From assembly GCA_022819505.1 (NCBI GenBank), contig JAJEHD010000013.1, positions 286,653 through 350,652 on the forward strand: DNA of 64,000 bases, in the 5' to 3' direction. Under the pieces are notes generated by a model. It worked only from the letters and a program-made list of their open reading frames with translations, ran no database searches and had not been told where the DNA came from. Of this stretch, positions 60,485 through 64,000 are shown in pieces. The translations under genes and the position numbers were made by a program. Origin of the DNA: Acidimicrobiia bacterium. GTDB lineage: Bacteria; Actinomycetota; Acidimicrobiia; Acidimicrobiales; Aldehydirespiratoraceae. Within the stretch, counting starts at the first letter, position 1; every line of letters begins with the position of its first letter.

Positions 60485-63400
60485 TCAAAGGACGTTGCCG
60501 TACCGGTGGGTCGTGCGGCTGATGGCCTGCTCGCGCAGATAGTGGAGCAGCTCGACGCGGCCCTCGGCGGTGACCGGGTCGTCGGCGAGGTGAACGCCGG
60601 CCTCGTTGGCCGCCACCCGCAGGCCGTCGCGGCAGGTTCCCACCACCCGCACACGCTGGACCTCTAGGGAGGCGAGCCGGGCCGCGAAGTGTTCGCCGGT
60701 CTCGTCGGTGGCGTGGGACTCGACGAGCGGTACGCCGCATCGGCGGGCCGCGGCCCGGACCCGGGTGACGTCTCGGGGCCTGGCGTCGGCCTCGGCCCAC
60801 AGCGCGACCCGGGCCAGCGGCCGGTAGCGCAGTACGTTCGACTCGCAGAACAGGCCGGTCGGGTCGTGCTCGACGCCGAACTCGTGTTGCCAGGCGGCCT
60901 CGTCGCTGGCGCGGGCCGCGGCCAGCCACTCGTCGTCGCTGAGGCCGGCGTCGGCCGGGTACCAGGTCCCGAGCCGGGCCACGTAATTGGGGCCGCCCGC
61001 CTTGGCGCCGGGACCGACCGAGGATCGCTTCCAGCCGCCGAAGGGCTGGCGCCTCACGATGGCGCCGGTCGTGCCCCGGTTGACGTACGCGTTGCCCACC
61101 TCCACCGAGTCGGTCCACCGGTCGATCTCGGCCGGGTCCAGGGTGTGGATGCCGCCGGTGAGCCCGTAGGCAGCGGCGTTCTGGACGGCGATGGCCTCGT
61201 CGAGCGTCTCGGCGCTCATCAGGCCCAGCACCGGGCCGAAGCACTCCGTTCGATGGAACCACGAGCCCGGCCGTACTCCCAGGCGCACGCCCGGGGTCCA
61301 CGTCCCGGCGTCGAGGCGACGGGGCTCGACCAGCCACTCCTCGCCGTCATCGAGACGGGTCAGGGCCCGCAGCAGCTTGCCTTCGGGCTCGCTGATCGTC
61401 GGCCCCATGGTGGTGGCCAGATCCGTGCTGGGGCCGACCTTGAGACTGGTCACCGCGTCGACGAGCTGGCGGCGCAGCCGCGGTGAGCGGTAGGCCTCCC
61501 CCACGCAGACGGCAAGGCTGGCCGCCGAGCACTTCTGGCCGGAATGGCCGAACGCGGAGGCCACCAGGTCGGCCACCGCCAGGTCGATGTCGGCGTTGGG
61601 GGTGATGACCAGGGCGTTCTTGCCCGAGGTCTCCGCCAGCAGCTTCATCTCCGGCTTCCAGCCCAAGAACATCTGGGCGGTGTCGTAGGCGCCGGTAAGG
61701 ATCACCGCATGCACATCCCGATGGGTGACCAGGTGCCGGCCGACCTCGTCGTCGGCGGTGCGGATGTAGGAGACCGCACCGCGGGGCACGCCCGCGGCCC
61801 AGCAGCATTCGGCCACGATCTCGGCGCAGCCGGGCGTCTCGGGCGCGGGCTTGAGGATGGCGGCGTTGCCCGCGGCCAGGGCCGCGAAGGTCCCGCCCGA
61901 CGGGATGGCCACCGGGAAGTTCCACGGCGGCACCACCAGCACCGTCCCGAACGGCTCGAACCGGGCCAGGCCCGAGCCGGCGAAGGCGGTGCCGTCGAGG
62001 TCCAGGGCCCGCTGGCCGTACCAGCGGGCGAAGTCGATGGCCTCGGACACCTCTGGGTCGGCCTCGGCCACGGTCTTGCGGCCCTCGTGCACCATGGCAG
62101 CTACCAGGTCGCCCCGTCGGCGGCCCAGTTCGTCGGCCACCCGCCACAGCAGGTCCCGGCGCTCGGCGGGCGGGCGGACCGCCCAGCCGGGCTGAGCCTC
62201 GGCGGCAGCCGCCACCATCCGGTCCACCCCGTCGACAGTGGCGGTGACACCGGTGCCGGGTCCCCGCCACTCCCGCGAGACGATCCGGCGGGCCCACGCC
62301 CGGTTGGGGGCCAGCACCGGGTCGGTGTCGGGCTCGTTGAAGAACCCGGCGGCGGGATCGGCCGGCCGGGTTGCCCGGCTGCGGTCCTGGCCTCGGCGCG
62401 GGGTCCGTCCGACGGACCAGCGGTCGGCGACCGCGGCCCGGAACTTGGCCGCCTCAGCCTCGAAAGCACCGCTGGCGGGCTCCAAGCCAAACAGATGGTG
62501 GATGAAGTTCTGGGGCGACGCGTTCTCCTCCAAGCGGCGGAACAGGTAGGCGATAGCCACGTCGAAGTCCTCGGCGGCGACCGCCGGGGTGTAGAGGAGC
62601 ACCCCCCTGCCGTCGGCCCGCAGCAGCTCGGCCTGGGTGGGAGCCATCCCCTCAAGCATCTCGAACTCCACCCGGTGGCGGACCCCGCGCCGGGCGGTGA
62701 GCAGGTCGGCCCAGGCCACGTCGAACAGGTTGTGGCTGGCCACGCCGATCCGCACCGACGTCGTGCGCTCTGCGGTGAGCACCCAGTCGAGGCAGCGCTT
62801 GTAGTTGGCGTCGGTCCCGGCCTTGGTGGCGTACGGCGTCTGTGGCCACCCCCGCATGGCTGACTCGACCCGCTCCATGGCCAGGTTGGCGCCCTTGACC
62901 AGCCGGATCTTGATAGAACCCGAGCGGCGCCCGGCCGCGACCAGGCCGTTGTGCCAGTCCACCAGCGACCTCAGGGCCCCGAAGGAGTCCGGCAGGTAGG
63001 CCTGCACCGCGATGCCGGCGTCGATCGCGTCGAACTCGGGCTCTTCGAGCAGGGCTCGGAAGGCCGCAGTGGTCAGCTCCAGGTCGTGGTACTCCTCCAT
63101 GTCGAGGTTGATGAACGTCGGCGGGTCGGTGCGGGCCGCGGCTCGCAGCAGCGGCTGGAGCGCATCGGTCACCCGGGCCAGCGACCCCTCGAAGTCCCAG
63201 GGGCTCAGCTGCGACACGACCGCGGACACCTTCACCGACACGTAGTCCACGTCGGGCTGGGCCAGGGTGTCGAGCACCTCGGTGTGCCGCCGGCGGGCCT
63301 CGGCCTCGCCCAGCACCGCCTCGCCGAGCATGTTCACGTTGAGCGAGTAGCCCGCCGCGGCCCGGGCCCGTAGATGGGCGCTCAGCCGGTCCGGCTCGGA

Positions 63401-63781
63401 GTCGACCACGAGGTGGCCCACCAGCGCTCTCATCCGCCGGCGGGCCAGCGGCATCACCAGCCAGGGCAACCGGGGGCCGAGGCGGGCGCCGGCCCGCACG
63501 AGCACCCGGTCGAGCGGCGACAGGAACGAGGGCAGCTCAGCCTCCTCCACCAGCGACGCCAACTGCCGGGCCGACACGGCGTGGTCCTCGGGGCGGATGA
63601 CCCGGTCTACGAACCGCATCGCGAACTCGGTCCCGGGCCGGTCGGTCACCACCCCGGCCAGGCGCCGGGCCGCGGCCCGGTCTCGCCCCGGTTCCCGGAC
63701 TGCGCCCGCCTCCAGCCAGCGGCCCACGCGCTCAACCGTCTCCTCGGTCAGCAGCTGTGGGTCGCGGGTGTCGTCGTCCAC
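60485..63781 (-). CDS. putA: Bifunctional proline dehydrogenase/L-glutamate gamma-semialdehyde dehydrogenase (PutA)
   Basis: Protein of 1098 aa oxidising proline to glutamate. The N-terminal FAD-dependent proline dehydrogenase barrel (about 50-450) has SVKVSAVVSQLSPWDFEGS and RLVKGANLAMERVES. The NAD-dependent aldehyde dehydrogenase (about 490-980) has ETSGKNALVIT with the general-base Glu and FGHSGQKCSAASLAV with the catalytic Cys. A C-terminal extension of about 110 residues follows. There is no N-terminal ribbon-helix-helix, so it is not a self-regulating trifunctional PutA. GTG start. Confidence 0.94.
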   Translation of the reverse strand: MDDDTRDPQLLTEETVERVGRWLEAGAVREPGRDRAAARRLAGVVTDRPGTEFAMRFVDRVIRPEDHAVSARQLASLVEEAELPSFLSPLDRVLVRAGARLGPRLPWLVMPLARRRMRALVGHLVVDSEPDRLSAHLRARAAAGYSLNVNMLGEAVLGEAEARRRHTEVLDTLAQPDVDYVSVKVSAVVSQLSPWDFEGSLARVTDALQPLLRAAARTDPPTFINLDMEEYHDLELTTAAFRALLEEPEFDAIDAGIAVQAYLPDSFGALRSLVDWHNGLVAAGRRSGSIKIRLVKGANLAMERVESAMRGWPQTPYATKAGTDANYKRCLDWVLTAERTTSVRIGVASHNLFDVAWADLLTARRGVRHRVEFEMLEGMAPTQAELLRADGRGVLLYTPAVAAEDFDVAIAYLFRRLEENASPQNFIHHLFGLEPASGAFEAEAAKFRAAVADRWSVGRTPRRGQDRSRATRPADPAAGFFNEPDTDPVLAPNRAWARRIVSREWRGPGTGVTATVDGVDRMVAAAAEAQPGWAVRPPAERRDLLWRVADELGRRRGDLVAAMVHEGRKTVAEADPEVSEAIDFARWYGQRALDLDGTAFAGSGLARFEPFGTVLVVPPWNFPVAIPSGGTFAALAAGNAAILKPAPETPGCAEIVAECCWAAGVPRGAVSYIRTADDEVGRHLVTHRDVHAVILTGAYDTAQMFLGWKPEMKLLAETSGKNALVITPNADIDLAVADLVASAFGHSGQKCSAASLAVCVGEAYRSPRLRRQLVDAVTSLKVGPSTDLATTMGPTISEPEGKLLRALTRLDDGEEWLVEPRRLDAGTWTPGVRLGVRPGSWFHRTECFGPVLGLMSAETLDEAIAVQNAAAYGLTGGIHTLDPAEIDRWTDSVEVGNAYVNRGTTGAIVRRQPFGGWKRSSVGPGAKAGGPNYVARLGTWYPADAGLSDDEWLAAARASDEAAWQHEFGVEHDPTGLFCESNVLRYRPLARVALWAEADARPRDVTRVRAAARRCGVPLVESHATDETGEHFAARLASLEVQRVRVVGTCRDGLRVAANEAGVHLADDPVTAEGRVELLHYLREQAISRTTHRYGNVL

Positions 63782-63905
63782 GCCTCGCTCACCCCTTCCT
63801 GCCGCGGGGAAGAGCCTCTGCGTACCCGCCCATGATCGCGCCTGGCGGCGCCGCCGCCCGGGGGCGTCCCGTGAAGTGGTGGGCTTTGGGGTTGAGCCTC
63901 GGTGG

Positions 63906-64000
63906 TTAGTTGCCGGCTGTGAGCTCGGCTGTGGCGAGGCTATCGCGCTCGGGGTAGAGCAGGCTCATGGAGTCTTCTGAGAGGTAGCGGCGGTCGGTTG
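63906..64000 (-). CDS. C-terminal end of a transposase, probably IS256 (mutator) family, cut by window edge
   Basis: Minus-strand frame entering from the right edge and ending after about 31 codons (RRYLSEDSMSLLYPERD near the start, ending ELTAGN). The RRYLS element close to the C-terminus is typical of mutator-type transposases of actinobacteria. Only the tail is visible, so family and integrity are uncertain. The 124 bp between it and putA hold a GC-rich palindrome (GGCGGCGCCGCC near 63845) but no gene. Confidence 0.45.
   Translation of the reverse strand, partial: TDRRYLSEDSMSLLYPERDSLATAELTAGN

Noticed and set aside
1..64000. CRISPR array, tRNA or rRNA genes, prophage
   Set aside because: No regularly spaced short repeats with unique spacers, no cloverleaf with CCA end and no rRNA signatures were seen; the holin-family gene is a chromosomal type without phage neighbours.

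Overview
The window is gene-dense, GC-rich chromosomal DNA from what looks like an actinobacterium, most likely an uncultured lineage such as Acidimicrobiia (inference; no rRNA is present). Supporting signs are an FbiC-type F420 enzyme, a DUF3151 protein, an AftD/DUF3367-like arabinofuranosyltransferase, MenB, a membrane pyrophosphatase, frequent GTG and TTG starts, and many ATGA/GTGA stop-start overlaps.

Layout. 1-9.4 kb: end of a branched-chain-type ABC importer (livF-livH-livM) translationally coupled to a thiolase, then an aromatic-ring-cleavage island (intradiol dioxygenase, PcpA/LinE-type hydroquinone dioxygenase, VOC protein, IclR regulator) and a CoA-transferase with a citryl-CoA lyase-like protein. 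9.4-15.3 kb (minus strand): a nine-gene run from a PBP4-type carboxypeptidase through a Lon-substrate-binding-domain protein and small membrane proteins to a tRNA-thiolation pair (TtuA-like enzyme plus ubiquitin-like sulfur carrier), the m1A58 methyltransferase TrmI and a membrane-anchored serine protease. 15.4-25.1 kb: transketolase, transaldolase, sulfate activation (cysD, cysN-cysC fusion, a second cysC) and fbiC. 25-31.6 kb: ClC channel, RNase D/rhodanese/mobA/DUF3151 operon, retropepsin-like protein, phosphodiesterase. 31.7-41 kb: an unusual pyruvate kinase, about 790 bp of highly structured non-coding DNA, then an envelope-glycan set (FAD oxidoreductase, glycosyltransferase, 1462-aa AftD-like protein). 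41-55 kb (minus): gltD, gltB, an intact IS1380-family element, and an overlapping trkA-trkH-trkH-trkH potassium-uptake operon. 55-64 kb: folate enzyme, hppA, zinc alcohol dehydrogenase, menB, PutA and the tail of another transposase.

Points of most interest. (1) The structured region at about 33.3-33.9 kb resembles a HEARO/omega RNA (guide RNA of IscB-type nucleases) but has no nuclease gene beside it and carries its own promoter-like sequence. (2) A dispersed repeat of about 90 bp is present in four full copies, and a 28-bp piece of its core lies in frame inside gltB. (3) The ubiquitin-like carrier/TtuA/TrmI operon implies 2-thiolation of tRNA position 54 outside thermophiles, and the carrier's diglycine is hidden behind a 10-residue tail. 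(4) The pyruvate kinase has lost potassium-ligand residues. No CRISPR array or tRNA/rRNA gene was recognised.
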